The notes below the pieces were generated by a model, which made no database searches, was not told the DNA's origin, and saw only the letters and a program-made list of their open reading frames with translations. The position numbers were made by a program, and so were the translations under genes. This document shows, one piece after another, positions 30,031-39,164 of a stretch of DNA of 48,875 nucleotides. Positions within the stretch are counted from its first letter, which is position 1. Each line of letters opens with the position of its first letter. The stretch is taken from assembly GCA_947577075.1 (NCBI GenBank), contig CANPTW010000018.1:1-48875 (forward strand), written 5' to 3'. This DNA comes from an uncultured Oscillibacter sp. Its GTDB lineage: Bacteria > Bacillota > Clostridia > Oscillospirales > Oscillospiraceae.

Positions 30031-33000
30031 GTGAAAAATCCCTCTCCATTATACGATCCCCGGTTTGAACACGACGCCTGCGGCATCGGCGCGGTGGTGG
30101 ACGTAAAGGGCCGGAAGTCCTACGCGACGGTGGACAGCGCCCTGAAAATCGTCGAGAAGCTGGAACACCGGGCGGGCAAGGACGCCGCCGGGGAGACCGG
30201 CGACGGCGTGGGCCTGCTGCTCCAGGTGCCCCACAAGCTGCTGGTCCGGGCCGCCGGGGAGCTGGGCGTCGCCCTGGGGGGCGAGCGGGACTACGGCGTG
30301 GGAATGTTCTTCTTCCCGGCGGACGATCTCAAGCGGGCCCAGGCCAAGAAGATGCTGGAAATCATTGTGGCCAAGGAGGGCATGGAGTTCCTGGGCTGGC
30401 GGGACGTGCCCGTCCGGCCCGAGGTCCTGGGGGAAAAGGCCCGGTCCTGCATGCCCCACATCAGCCAGTGCTTTGTGAGGCGCCCGGAGGACTGCCCCCG
30501 GGGGCTGGACTTTGACCGGAAGCTGTACGTGGCCCGCCGGGTCTTCGAGCAGTCCAATGTCAACACCTACATCCCCTCCTTCTCCAGCCGGACCATCGTC
30601 TACAAGGGCATGTTCCTGGTGGGCCAGCTCCGGCAGTTTTATGCCGACCTGACAGACATAGACTGCGAGAGCGCTATCGCCCTGGTCCACTCCCGCTTTT
30701 CCACCAACACCACCCCCTCCTGGGAACGGGCCCACCCCAACCGCTACATCCTCCACAACGGGGAGATCAACACCATCCGGGGCAACGTGGACCGGATGCT
30801 GGCCCGGGAGGAGACCATCTTCTCCCCCGTCATGGACGAGGACATGGACAAGATCCTCCCGGTGGTGGACCAGAGCGGGTCCGACTCCTCCATGCTGGAC
30901 AACACCCTGGAATTTCTGATGATGAACGGCATGGAGCTTCCACAGGCGGTGATGCTGTGCATCCCGGAGCCCTGGGCCCGGGACCGCCGGATGGACCGGG
31001 AGAAGCGGGACTTCTACCACTACTACGCCACCATGATGGAGCCCTGGGACGGCCCCGCCGCCATCGTCTTTTCCGACGGGGACACGGTGGGGGCCGTGCT
31101 GGACCGGAACGGCCTGCGGCCCTGCCGGTGGTATCTCACGGACGACGGCAGGCTGATCCTCTCCTCCGAGGTGGGGGTGCTGGACATTCCGCCGGAGAAG
31201 ATCGTAAAGAAATCCCGCCTCCAGCCGGGGCGGATGCTGCTGGCGGACCTCCGGGAGGGCCGCCTGGTGGACGACGCGGAGCTCAAGGCCCGCTGCGCCC
31301 GCCGCCGGCCCTACGGCGAGTGGCTGGACGCGAACCTTGTGCACCTCCGGGACCTCCCCATCCCCAACAAGCGGGTGGAGACTCATCCCCAGGAGCTGCG
31401 GGACCGGCTGTACAAGGCCTTCGGCTACACCTATGAGGAGGTAAAGGACGCCATTCTCCCCATGGCCCGGGACGGGGCGGAGCCCACCTCCGCCATGGGC
31501 GTGGACACGCCGCTGGCGGTGCTCAGCGAGCGGCACCAGCCCCTCTTCAACTACTTCAAGCAGCTCTTCGCCCAGGTGACGAATCCCCCCATCGACGCCA
31601 TCCGGGAGGAGATCGTCACCGATACCACCGTCTACGTGGGCCCCAGCGGGAACCTGCTGGAGGAAAAGGCCTCCAACTGCACCGTCCTCCAGATTCAAAA
31701 CCCCATCCTGACCTCGGTGGACCTGATGAAGATCCGCTACATGGACCGGCCGGGCTTTCATGTGGAAACGGTGTCGCTGCTGTACTACAAGGGCTCCCCC
31801 CTGAAAAACGCCCTGGACCGCCTGGTGGTAAACGTGGACCGGGCCTATAAGAAGGGGGCCAACATCGTGATTCTCTCGGACCGGGGCGTGGACGAGAACC
31901 ACGTGGCCATCCCCTCCCTCCTGGCGGTGAGCACCCTGGAGCAGTACCTGGTGCGCACGAAGAAGCGGACCGCCGTCTCCATGGTGCTGGAGAGCGCCGA
32001 GCCCCGGGACGTCCACCACTTCGCCACCCTCCTGGGCTACGGCGCCCAGGCCATCAACCCCTATTTGGCCCAGGAGTGCGTGGAGGAGCTGGTGGGCCTG
32101 GGGCTGCTGGACAAGGACCCCGGCGCGGCGGTGAACGACTACAACGGGGCCATCCTCCACGGCATTGTGAAAATCGCCTCGAAGATGGGCATCTCCACCA
32201 TCCAGTCCTATCAGTCCGCCCAGATCTTCGAGTGCGTGGGCATCAACCGGGAGGTGGTGGACCAGTACTTCACCAACACCGTCAGCCGGGTGGGCGGCGT
32301 GGGGCTGGAGGAGATCGGCGAGGGCGTGGAGTGGAACCACAACCAGGCCTTCGATCCCCTGGGGCTGGGCTGTGACAGCAGCCTGGACTCCATGGGGGGC
32401 CACAAGCTCCGCTCCGGCCCGGACAAGGAGGACCACATGTACAGCCCCCGGACCATCCTCCTGCTCCAGAAGGCGGCCCGGGAGGGGAGCTACGAGACTT
32501 TCCGGGAGTACAGCGCCCTGGTGGACTTCGCCGACAAGCCCCACACCCTCCGGGGCCTGCTGGACTTCCGGTTTGACGAAAACGGCGGCGTCCCCCTGGA
32601 GGAGGTGGAGAGCGCGGACTCCATTGTCAAGCGCTTCAAGACCGGGGCCATGAGCTATGGCTCCATCTCCCAGGAGGCCCACGAGTGCATGGCCGTCGCC
32701 ATGAACCGCATCGGGGGCAAGTCCAACTCCGGCGAGGGCGGCGAGGCGGCGGAGCGCCTCCGGGACGAGCGCTGCTCCGCCATCAAGCAGGTGGCCTCCG
32801 GCCGCTTCGGCGTGACGGGGGAGTATCTGGCCAGCGCCCAGGAAATTCAGATTAAAATGGCCCAGGGGGCCAAGCCCGGGGAGGGCGGGCACCTGCCGGG
32901 GAAGAAGGTCTACCCCTGGATTGCCCGGACCCGGTGCTCCACCCCCGGCGTGACCCTGATCTCCCCCCCGCCCCACCACGACATCTATTCCATCGAGGAC

Positions 33001-34551
33001 CTGGCCCAGCTGATCTACGACCTGAAAAACGCCAACCGATACGCCCGGATCAGCGTCAAGCTGGTCAGCGAGGCGGGGGTGGGCACCATCGCCGCGGGCG
33101 TCGCCAAGGCCGGGGCCCAGGTGGTCCTGATCTCCGGCCACGACGGCGGCACCGGCGCGGCCCCCCGGAACTCCATCCAGGGGGCGGGCCTGCCCTGGGA
33201 GCTGGGGGTGGCCGAAGCCCACCAGGCCCTGATTCAAAACGGCCTTCGAAACCAGGTGGCCATTGAGGCCGACGGCAAGCTGATGACGGGCCGGGACGTG
33301 GCCATCGCCTGCATGCTGGGGGCGGAGGAGTTCGGCTTCGCGACGGCCCCCCTGGTGACGATGGGCTGCTGCATGATGCGGGCCTGCAACCTGGACACCT
33401 GCCCGGCGGGCATCGCCACCCAGGACCCGGAGCTCCGCAAACGCTTTTCCGGCAGGCCGGAGTACGTAGTCAACTTCATGTATTTTGTCGCCCAGGAGCT
33501 GCGGGAGTACATGGCCCGCCTGGGCGTCCGCACCGTGGAGGAGCTGGTGGGCCGCTGCGACCTTCTCCGGGTCCGGGACAAGCTGGTGACCCACCGGGCG
33601 GAGACGCTGGACCTCAGCGGCCTTCTGCAGAATCCCTACGGGGACCGGGTGCCCCACTTCGACCCCGCCGCCGCCTATGACTTCCACCTGGAGCGGACGG
33701 CGGACATGAGCGTGCTGGTGGAGAAGCTGGGCCGGACCCTGAAAACGAAGAAGTCCGGGCGGCTGGACGTTCCGGTGTCCTCCACGGACCGGGCCTTCGG
33801 CACCCTCTTCGGGTCCGAGATCGTCCGGACCTGCGGGAACAGCCTGCCGGAGGACAGCTATGTGATCACCTGCCACGGCGGCGGCGGGCAGTCCTTCGGG
33901 GCCTTCCTCCCCAGGGGGCTGACCCTGATTCTGGAGGGGGACAGCAACGACGGCTTCGGCAAGGGCCTCTCCGGCGGCAAGCTGGTCCTCTATCCCCCCC
34001 GGAACAGCGGCTTCAAGCCCGGGGAAAACATCATCGCGGGGAACGTGGCCCTCTACGGCGCCACCGGGGGCAAGGCCTTCCTCAACGGCTGCGCCGGGGA
34101 GCGGTTCTGCGTCCGGAACTCCGGGGCCTCCGCCGTCGTCGAGGGCGTGGGGGACCACGGCTGCGAGTACATGACCGGGGGCCGGGTGGTGATCCTGGGC
34201 CCCACGGGGAAGAACTTCGCTGCGGGCATGAGCGGGGGCGTCGCCTACGTTCTGGACGAGCGGCACGACCTGTACCTCCGCCTGAACAAGGAGCAGGTCC
34301 AGGCCGGGGAGCTGACGGAGCCCCACGACATCGCGGAGCTCCGGAGCCTGATCGAAGAGCATGTGGCCGCCACCGGCTCCCCCCGGGGGAAGAAGATCCT
34401 GGCGGCGTTCCAGTCCTACGTCCCCTGCTTCAAAAAGGTCATGCCCCGGGACTATGACCGGATGCTCCGGGCCATGGCCCAGTGCGAGGAGCGGGGCATG
34501 GCCCGGGAGCAGGCGGAGATCGAGGCGTTCTATTCCGTTACAAGAGGCTGA
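30031..34551 (+). CDS. gltB: Glutamate synthase large subunit
   Basis: The subunit transfers the amide of glutamine to 2-oxoglutarate, giving two glutamates. The 1506-residue protein has an N-terminal class II glutaminase domain with nucleophile Cys17 in EHDACGIG, exposed after pro-peptide cleavage. The central and FMN-binding synthase domains follow (about 420-1180, including SGEGGEAAERLRDERCSAIK and GHDGGTGAAPRNSIQGAGLP). The 3Fe-4S cysteines are Cys1113, Cys1119 and Cys1124. The GXGXG beta-helix lies near the end. I chose GTG at 30031 because GGAGTGA lies 8 bp upstream; an in-frame ATG at 30010 has only a weak site. gltD follows after 14 bp. Confidence 0.95.
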   Translation: MKNPSPLYDPRFEHDACGIGAVVDVKGRKSYATVDSALKIVEKLEHRAGKDAAGETGDGVGLLLQVPHKLLVRAAGELGVALGGERDYGVGMFFFPADDLKRAQAKKMLEIIVAKEGMEFLGWRDVPVRPEVLGEKARSCMPHISQCFVRRPEDCPRGLDFDRKLYVARRVFEQSNVNTYIPSFSSRTIVYKGMFLVGQLRQFYADLTDIDCESAIALVHSRFSTNTTPSWERAHPNRYILHNGEINTIRGNVDRMLAREETIFSPVMDEDMDKILPVVDQSGSDSSMLDNTLEFLMMNGMELPQAVMLCIPEPWARDRRMDREKRDFYHYYATMMEPWDGPAAIVFSDGDTVGAVLDRNGLRPCRWYLTDDGRLILSSEVGVLDIPPEKIVKKSRLQPGRMLLADLREGRLVDDAELKARCARRRPYGEWLDANLVHLRDLPIPNKRVETHPQELRDRLYKAFGYTYEEVKDAILPMARDGAEPTSAMGVDTPLAVLSERHQPLFNYFKQLFAQVTNPPIDAIREEIVTDTTVYVGPSGNLLEEKASNCTVLQIQNPILTSVDLMKIRYMDRPGFHVETVSLLYYKGSPLKNALDRLVVNVDRAYKKGANIVILSDRGVDENHVAIPSLLAVSTLEQYLVRTKKRTAVSMVLESAEPRDVHHFATLLGYGAQAINPYLAQECVEELVGLGLLDKDPGAAVNDYNGAILHGIVKIASKMGISTIQSYQSAQIFECVGINREVVDQYFTNTVSRVGGVGLEEIGEGVEWNHNQAFDPLGLGCDSSLDSMGGHKLRSGPDKEDHMYSPRTILLLQKAAREGSYETFREYSALVDFADKPHTLRGLLDFRFDENGGVPLEEVESADSIVKRFKTGAMSYGSISQEAHECMAVAMNRIGGKSNSGEGGEAAERLRDERCSAIKQVASGRFGVTGEYLASAQEIQIKMAQGAKPGEGGHLPGKKVYPWIARTRCSTPGVTLISPPPHHDIYSIEDLAQLIYDLKNANRYARISVKLVSEAGVGTIAAGVAKAGAQVVLISGHDGGTGAAPRNSIQGAGLPWELGVAEAHQALIQNGLRNQVAIEADGKLMTGRDVAIACMLGAEEFGFATAPLVTMGCCMMRACNLDTCPAGIATQDPELRKRFSGRPEYVVNFMYFVAQELREYMARLGVRTVEELVGRCDLLRVRDKLVTHRAETLDLSGLLQNPYGDRVPHFDPAAAYDFHLERTADMSVLVEKLGRTLKTKKSGRLDVPVSSTDRAFGTLFGSEIVRTCGNSLPEDSYVITCHGGGGQSFGAFLPRGLTLILEGDSNDGFGKGLSGGKLVLYPPRNSGFKPGENIIAGNVALYGATGGKAFLNGCAGERFCVRNSGASAVVEGVGDHGCEYMTGGRVVILGPTGKNFAAGMSGGVAYVLDERHDLYLRLNKEQVQAGELTEPHDIAELRSLIEEHVAATGSPRGKKILAAFQSYVPCFKKVMPRDYDRMLRAMAQCEERGMAREQAEIEAFYSVTRG

Positions 34552-34565
34552 GGAGGCTGAGCGAC

Positions 34566-35960
34566 ATGGGAAAGACAACAGGATTTTTGGACTATGCGCG
34601 GCAGGAGGCCTCCTGCCGGCCCCCGGAGGAGCGGGTCCGGGACTGGGAGCCCTTTCACATCCCCCTGCCGGAGTCCCTCCGGCGGGAGCAGGGGGGGCGG
34701 TGCATGAACTGCGGCGTCCCCTACTGCCAGGCGGGCATGGAGTGGGAGGGACGGACCTTCGGCTGTCCCCTCCACAATCTGATTCCCGAGTGGAACGACA
34801 TGATCTGGGCGGGGAACCCCTTCCACGCCCTGAGCCGCCTGCTGAAGACCAACAATTTCCCGGAGTTCACGGGCCGGGTCTGCCCCGCCCCCTGCGAGGG
34901 GGCCTGCATCTGCGGGCTGTACGGGGACGCCGTCACCGTCCGGGACAACGAGCTCAGCGTCATTGAGGACGCCTTCGCCGCCGGGGCGGTGAAGCGCCGC
35001 CGCCCGCCCCAGTGGTCCGGGAAGAAGGTCTGCGTCGTGGGCTCCGGCCCGGCGGGCCTGGCGGCGGCGGACCAGCTGAACCGCCGGGGCCACTCCGTCA
35101 CGGTGGTGGAGCGGGAGGAGCGCTGCGGCGGCCTTTTGACCTACGGCATCCCCAACATGAAGCTGCCCAAGGACGTGGTGGACCGCCGGCTCCGCCTGAT
35201 GACCGACGAGGGGGTCAGCTTCGTCACCGGCGTGGACGCGGCGGACCCTGCGGTGGCCCGGCGGCTGCTGGGGGACTATGACGCGGTGATCCTCTGCTGC
35301 GGCGCGGAGCGCCCCCGGCCCCTGGGCCTGGAGACGGAGGGCGTTTCCGGGGTTTACTACGGCACGGAGTTCCTGAAGGCCGCCGTGGAGCGCCAGCAGT
35401 TCGGCAAGGACCCGGCGGTCCCCTCGGCGGAGGGGCGGGACGTGGTCGTCGTGGGCACCGGGGACACCGCCGGCGACTGCGTGGCCACGGCCCTGCGGCA
35501 GGGCTGCCGCTCCGTCGTCCAGCTGGTCCGCCGCCCCGTGGAGGACTATCTGAAAAACGGAGCGCTCCCCCTGAGCTACGCCCATGAGGAGGCCCTGGCG
35601 GTCTTCGGCCGGGACCCCCGGCGCTTCGGCGTCCAGGTCCGGGAGCTGGTTTCGGAGAACGGGGCCCTCACCGGCGTGGCGACCTCGGAGGGGGAGACGC
35701 TGCCCTGCACGCTGCTCGTCGCCGCCACCGGCTTTTCCGGGTGCGACCCCGCTGTGTGCGAAGCCTTCGGCGCGGACTGCGACGGGACGGTTTCCACGGC
35801 GGAGGGGAGCTTTGCCGCCGGGGCGGAGAAGGTCTTCGCCGCCGGAGACATGCGCCGGGGCCAATCCCTGGTGGTCTGGGCCATCGCCGAGGGCCGGACC
35901 GTGGCCGCGGAGGTGGACGAATACCTGACGGGGTACACAAATATTGTGAGAACCGTCTGA
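34566..35960 (+). CDS. gltD: Glutamate synthase small subunit
   Basis: GltD oxidises NAD(P)H and feeds electrons to GltB. The 464-residue flavoprotein has an N-terminal 4Fe-4S domain with CMNCGVPYC and later CPAPCEGACICG. An FAD Rossmann motif follows near residue 158 (VVGSGPAGLAAADQL). A second NAD(P)H Rossmann motif near 295 reads VVVGTGDTAGDC, where many family members have GGGDTG. The C-terminus has the FAD-closing FAAGDMRRGQSLVVWAIAEG. The ATG at 34566 has GAGGAGG 9 bp upstream. It forms an operon with gltB. A long, nearly perfect inverted repeat follows the stop. Confidence 0.95.
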   Translation: MGKTTGFLDYARQEASCRPPEERVRDWEPFHIPLPESLRREQGGRCMNCGVPYCQAGMEWEGRTFGCPLHNLIPEWNDMIWAGNPFHALSRLLKTNNFPEFTGRVCPAPCEGACICGLYGDAVTVRDNELSVIEDAFAAGAVKRRRPPQWSGKKVCVVGSGPAGLAAADQLNRRGHSVTVVEREERCGGLLTYGIPNMKLPKDVVDRRLRLMTDEGVSFVTGVDAADPAVARRLLGDYDAVILCCGAERPRPLGLETEGVSGVYYGTEFLKAAVERQQFGKDPAVPSAEGRDVVVVGTGDTAGDCVATALRQGCRSVVQLVRRPVEDYLKNGALPLSYAHEEALAVFGRDPRRFGVQVRELVSENGALTGVATSEGETLPCTLLVAATGFSGCDPAVCEAFGADCDGTVSTAEGSFAAGAEKVFAAGDMRRGQSLVVWAIAEGRTVAAEVDEYLTGYTNIVRTV

Positions 35961-35964
35961 CCCC

Positions 35965-36035
35965 GGAAAATCCGGAGGTCCCCCGGCCGGAGCGAGGGCG
36001 GCAGCCCGCACGGCCGCCGGACCCCCGGATTTTCC
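35965..36035. terminator. Long inverted repeat after gltD
   Basis: A 17-base arm at 35965-35981 pairs with 36019-36035, 16 of 17 positions. The outermost bases are GGAAAA/TTTTCC. It probably ends gltBD transcription, although no T run follows the stem. Confidence 0.5.
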
Positions 36036-36063
36036 GCCGGAGCGCCCCCGTCGGCGGGGGAGA

Positions 36064-36092
36064 TTGACAGCCGCCGGGCCAGGGGCTATAAT
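36064..36092 (+). promoter_or_regulatory. Consensus promoter of the SLH serine hydrolase
   Basis: TTGACA (36064-36069), 17 bp, TATAAT (36087-36092): a perfect consensus promoter about 44 bp before the start codon. Confidence 0.85.
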
Positions 36093-36135
36093 GGAGAAAA
36101 TTGTCGGAATGCGCCGAGGCGGAGGATGGGAGAAT

Positions 36136-38010
36136 ATGGGAAAGCGATGGATGGCGGGGGCGCTGTTCGCGGTGATGCTGGCGGGGCTGGCGGCGGCGCC
36201 GCCGCTGGCGGACGCCCGGGGACGCGGGTCGGAAACCGCGGTCTTCGAGTACGTGGAGGCCGCCGTCCCGGCGGCCGGAGCGGCGGACGCCGGAGTCCCG
36301 CTTCCGGAGAAGGGGGCGGAAGCCCCCCTGGCCCTGGAGGAGATTGCCGGGCCCGGGGGAAGCCTTGCGGACCTGCGGGCCGTGAAGGCGGAGGGCGTCC
36401 CCCCGGAGTACCGGGACGCCGCCTGCTACGCCATATACCGGGAACTGCTGTCCCCCGGCGGGGACGGCGGCTTCCACGGCGAGGAGCCCGCCAGCCGGGG
36501 CGAGGCGGTGCAGGCGCTGTACCGCCTCAGCGGCATTCTGGTCCGGGTGGACCCGTGCCCCTATGCGGACGTGCCCGAGGAGTGGCAGGACGCCGCGGCC
36601 TGGGCCGCGGTCTGCGGGGTCAGCGGCGGCGTGTCGGAGGGGCGCTTTGCCCCCCATTCCCCGGTGACCCGAAGCCAGCTGGCGGTGATGCTCCACCGCT
36701 TCGCCGCCTGGCGGGGGGAGGACGTGACGTGCCGTACCGCCGTGCTTTGGGAGGGGGAGCGCATCCCCGCCTATGCGGAGGAGGCGGTAAACTGGGCGCT
36801 GGACCGGGGGCTGTACCGGGGCATGACGGACCGCGGGTTTTACCCGGACCTGCCGGTGTCCCGCCTTCAGCTGGCGGCGGCGCTGGCCCGGCTGCAGCAG
36901 GCCCGGGACCCCCTGGCGGGGGAGCTGTCCCTGCCGGAGGACGGCCCGGCCGGCCGCTCCCCCCAGAACCACGAGGCAATCGGCGGCGCCATTGCCGCCG
37001 CGGCCCGCCGCCACGGCGCGGTGGGCGTGCAGGTGGCCGTCATTGAGGGCGGCGCCGTGACGGACGCGTATCACTACGGCTGGGCGGTGAAGGACAAAAT
37101 CCCCATGACCGACCGGCACAAGCTGCGGACCGCCTCCCTCTCCAAGGTGGCGGTGGGGCTCTCCGCCGCCCTGCTGGCGGAGGAAGGCGTCGTGGATTAC
37201 GACGCGGACGTCGGCCAATACTGGGGCGTGCGAACCTGGAAGCCCGTGACGATCCGCTCCATGCTGACCCATACGTCCACCCTGCTGAACAGCGAGAGCA
37301 TCGCCTGGGACTACGACGGCGTCAAGGCCCAGCTGGCGGGAGCCTCCGGCTACGGCAGGGGCACGCCGGGGAACATAAAAAACTGGAGCTACAACAACCA
37401 CGCCTTCGGCATCCTGGGGCAGACCCTGGAGCTGGCCGCGGGCCGGTATCTGGACGACGTGCTGAAGGACCGGCTTCTCACGGCCCTGGGGGCGGACTGC
37501 GCCTTTGCCGCCGGGGAGCTGGAGGAACCGGAGCTCATCACCCCGCTGTACCGGACGGCCTCCCTGGGGCGCTCCGCCGCCTCCGTGCGGAGCGTCCGCC
37601 ACTGGAGCGCACCGGGTGCCTCCGGGCGGCAGTTTGCCGGGGGCTTTACCTCCAGCGCCCTGGACATGGCGAAGCTGACGGCCCTGCTGGCGGGGGACGG
37701 CTGCTTTGAGGGCGTCCGGCTGATGGACGCCGCCTCCGTGGAGCGGATGGAGAGCCACGGGGGGACGGGGCTGCCCGGCGGAACCTATCAGGCCCTTCCC
37801 ATGCGGCTGCGCTTCGGCGCCTATGGCCGGGAGCGGCTGTATTACCACACCGGCAGCGCCTATGGCGTGTACAACCTTCTGAGCTACGATCCCTCCACCG
37901 GGGACGGCGTGGTGGTGCTGACCATGGGGGCCGACGGGGGAAAGGACGCCTACGGCATCTACGCCGTCTGCGGCGAAATCAGCCGGGCGGTCTACAACGC
38001 CATCCGCTGA
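36136..38010 (+). CDS. Secreted SLH-domain serine hydrolase (beta-lactamase/DD-peptidase family)
   Basis: This 624-residue exported protein begins with a signal peptide (MGKRWMAGALFAVMLAGLAA). Three SLH-like repeats follow (about 90-260), with phrases such as PYADVPEEWQDAAAWAAVCG and SPVTRSQLAVMLHRFAAWRG; these anchor proteins to cell-wall polymers. The C-terminal class C beta-lactamase-like domain (about 280-620) has the catalytic Ser334-Leu-Ser-Lys337, Tyr419-Asn-Asn421 and His571-Thr-Gly573. It is probably a wall-attached esterase or D-Ala-D-Ala peptidase. The ATG at 36136 with GGAGG upstream is preferred to the longer frame, which starts inside the promoter. The SLH block is N-terminal. 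Natural substrate unknown. Confidence 0.85.
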   Translation: MGKRWMAGALFAVMLAGLAAAPPLADARGRGSETAVFEYVEAAVPAAGAADAGVPLPEKGAEAPLALEEIAGPGGSLADLRAVKAEGVPPEYRDAACYAIYRELLSPGGDGGFHGEEPASRGEAVQALYRLSGILVRVDPCPYADVPEEWQDAAAWAAVCGVSGGVSEGRFAPHSPVTRSQLAVMLHRFAAWRGEDVTCRTAVLWEGERIPAYAEEAVNWALDRGLYRGMTDRGFYPDLPVSRLQLAAALARLQQARDPLAGELSLPEDGPAGRSPQNHEAIGGAIAAAARRHGAVGVQVAVIEGGAVTDAYHYGWAVKDKIPMTDRHKLRTASLSKVAVGLSAALLAEEGVVDYDADVGQYWGVRTWKPVTIRSMLTHTSTLLNSESIAWDYDGVKAQLAGASGYGRGTPGNIKNWSYNNHAFGILGQTLELAAGRYLDDVLKDRLLTALGADCAFAAGELEEPELITPLYRTASLGRSAASVRSVRHWSAPGASGRQFAGGFTSSALDMAKLTALLAGDGCFEGVRLMDAASVERMESHGGTGLPGGTYQALPMRLRFGAYGRERLYYHTGSAYGVYNLLSYDPSTGDGVVVLTMGADGGKDAYGIYAVCGEISRAVYNAIR

Positions 38011-38023
38011 CGGCGGAATATGG

Positions 38024-38056
38024 AAAACGCTCCGGGAGTTTCCCGGAGCGTTTTTT
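38024..38056. terminator. Bidirectional intrinsic terminator
   Basis: AAAACGCTCCGGGA and TCCCGGAGCGTTTT form a perfect 14-bp stem with a GTT loop, with T runs on both strands. It serves the convergent SLH-hydrolase and small-protein genes. Confidence 0.88.
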
Positions 38057-38072
38057 CACCAGGGCGGCCCGC

Positions 38073-38297
38073 TCAGAAGAGCTTCTTCAGCCCGTCCAGG
38101 GCGCCGCCCAGGTCGGAGGCGGCCAGCTTGGCCTTGACCCCTGTGACCAGGGGCTGAAGCTGCGCTTCGGGCAGGTTCACGCCGACCAGCTTCTCCAGGG
38201 TTTTTACGGGGTCCTTCTGAAAGCTCTGGAGAAGGGCGGGGTCCTTCTGGAGCTTGGCGGCCAGCTCCTCGATTTTTGCCTTGACGTCGATGCTCAT
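38073..38297 (-). CDS. Small protein of unknown function (74 aa)
   Basis: This 74-residue protein starts MSIDVKAKIEELAAKLQKDP and continues ALLQSFQKDPVKTLEKLVGV then NLPEAQLQPLVTGVKAKLAA. The mid-section (F-x-x-DP, a helix, then G-V-x-LP) loosely resembles the leader part of Nif11/NHLP-type precursor peptides. The C-terminus is helical (GALDGLKKLF) with no Cys or Gly-Gly cleavage site, and no modification enzyme lies nearby. The ATG at 38297 has AAGGAG 7 bp upstream, stronger than the earlier in-frame start. It is a single-gene unit between a bidirectional terminator and the CarD-like gene. I do not assign a function. Confidence 0.7.
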   Translation of the reverse strand: MSIDVKAKIEELAAKLQKDPALLQSFQKDPVKTLEKLVGVNLPEAQLQPLVTGVKAKLAASDLGGALDGLKKLF

Positions 38298-38425
38298 AAA
38301 ACTGCTCCTTTTCATATTCGGTACGCCGGGGGCCCGGCGGCAGTCCCATCATAAAAAAATCCGGGATGTTTGTCAATGGATTTCCGGGCAAAATCGCCAA
38401 AATTGTGTAATTTTGAAAATTTCCC

Positions 38426-38455
38426 TTACATGATCTCCCTAAAATGTGGTAAACT
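38426..38455 (+). promoter_or_regulatory. Promoter of the CarD-like gene
   Basis: TTACAT (38426-38431), 18 bp, TAAACT (38450-38455), with TG at 38447-38448 making an extended -10. Confidence 0.6.
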
Positions 38456-38521
38456 AAAGAGGAAAATCATGTGAATCGCCGGGCGGAGAAACGGAGCCGC
38501 CCCGGCGGGAAGGAGGACGGG

Positions 38522-39052
38522 ATGTTTCGCCCTGGAGAATTGGTGGTATACGGATCGACCGGCGTGTGCCGGGTGGAGGGCTTTGCCGGGCTGGACCAGC
38601 CGGGGGAGGACCGGGGGCGGCGCTACTACCTCCTGAAGCCCCTGTGGCAGGACGGGGTGATCTACGCCCCGGTGGACAGCGGGAAGGTGCCCATGCGCCC
38701 CGTAATGAGCCGCGAGGAGGCGGAGGCCCTCATCGACCGGATGCCGGGCATCCAGGCGGCGGTCTGCCGGGGGGGCACGGCCCAGGCCCTGGCGCAGCAG
38801 TACCAGTCCGCCGTCCGGGACGGGGGGCACCAGGCCCTGGTGGAGCTGATGAAGGCCATCCGGCGCAAGCAGTGCCTGGCGGCATCCAAAAACCGCCGCC
38901 TTGGAATGGTGGACGAGCGGTATATGAAGCAGGCGGAGCGGCTGCTCTATGGGGAGCTGGCCACGGCCCTGGGAATCCCCTACGACGAGGTGGAGGATTC
39001 CATCGCCGCCCGGCTGGAAGGGGAAGCGGAGTCCGCCGGGGCGGGCGCCTAA
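38522..39052 (+). CDS. CarD family transcriptional regulator
   Basis: This 176-residue protein has an N-terminal RNA-polymerase-interacting Tudor-like domain (about 1-65, FRPGELVVYGSTGVCRVEGF, then YYLLKPLWQDGVIYAPVDSG). A helical C-terminal domain (about 70-165) includes RRKQCLAASKNRRLGMVDER. This is the CarD/CdnL plan: such proteins bind the RNA polymerase beta subunit and stabilise open promoter complexes. The ATG has AAGGAGG 5 bp upstream. It is transcribed alone from its own promoter and ends in a hairpin. Its length is a little above the usual CdnL size. The regulon is unknown. Confidence 0.88.
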   Translation: MFRPGELVVYGSTGVCRVEGFAGLDQPGEDRGRRYYLLKPLWQDGVIYAPVDSGKVPMRPVMSREEAEALIDRMPGIQAAVCRGGTAQALAQQYQSAVRDGGHQALVELMKAIRRKQCLAASKNRRLGMVDERYMKQAERLLYGELATALGIPYDEVEDSIAARLEGEAESAGAGA

Positions 39053-39056
39053 AAGC

Positions 39057-39088
39057 AAGGAGACGGGGAACCCCGTCTCCTTCTCTTA
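39057..39088 (+). terminator. Terminator after the CarD-like gene
   Basis: AAGGAGACGGGG and CCCCGTCTCCTT form a 12-bp perfect inverted repeat (39057-39082), followed by a C/T-rich tract, TCTCTT. Confidence 0.7.
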
Positions 39089-39164
39089 TTGGAGAAGCGC
39101 CAAAAAGCTTTTTTACTTAACGGAATGGCCGTGCCCCTCCAAAGGGGCCCTCCGGCGCCTTGCG

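Noticed and set aside
30049-34578. A 1509-codon open frame on the minus strand across gltB
   Set aside because: It is an antisense shadow of gltB with biased, low-complexity composition. All conserved motifs are on the plus strand.
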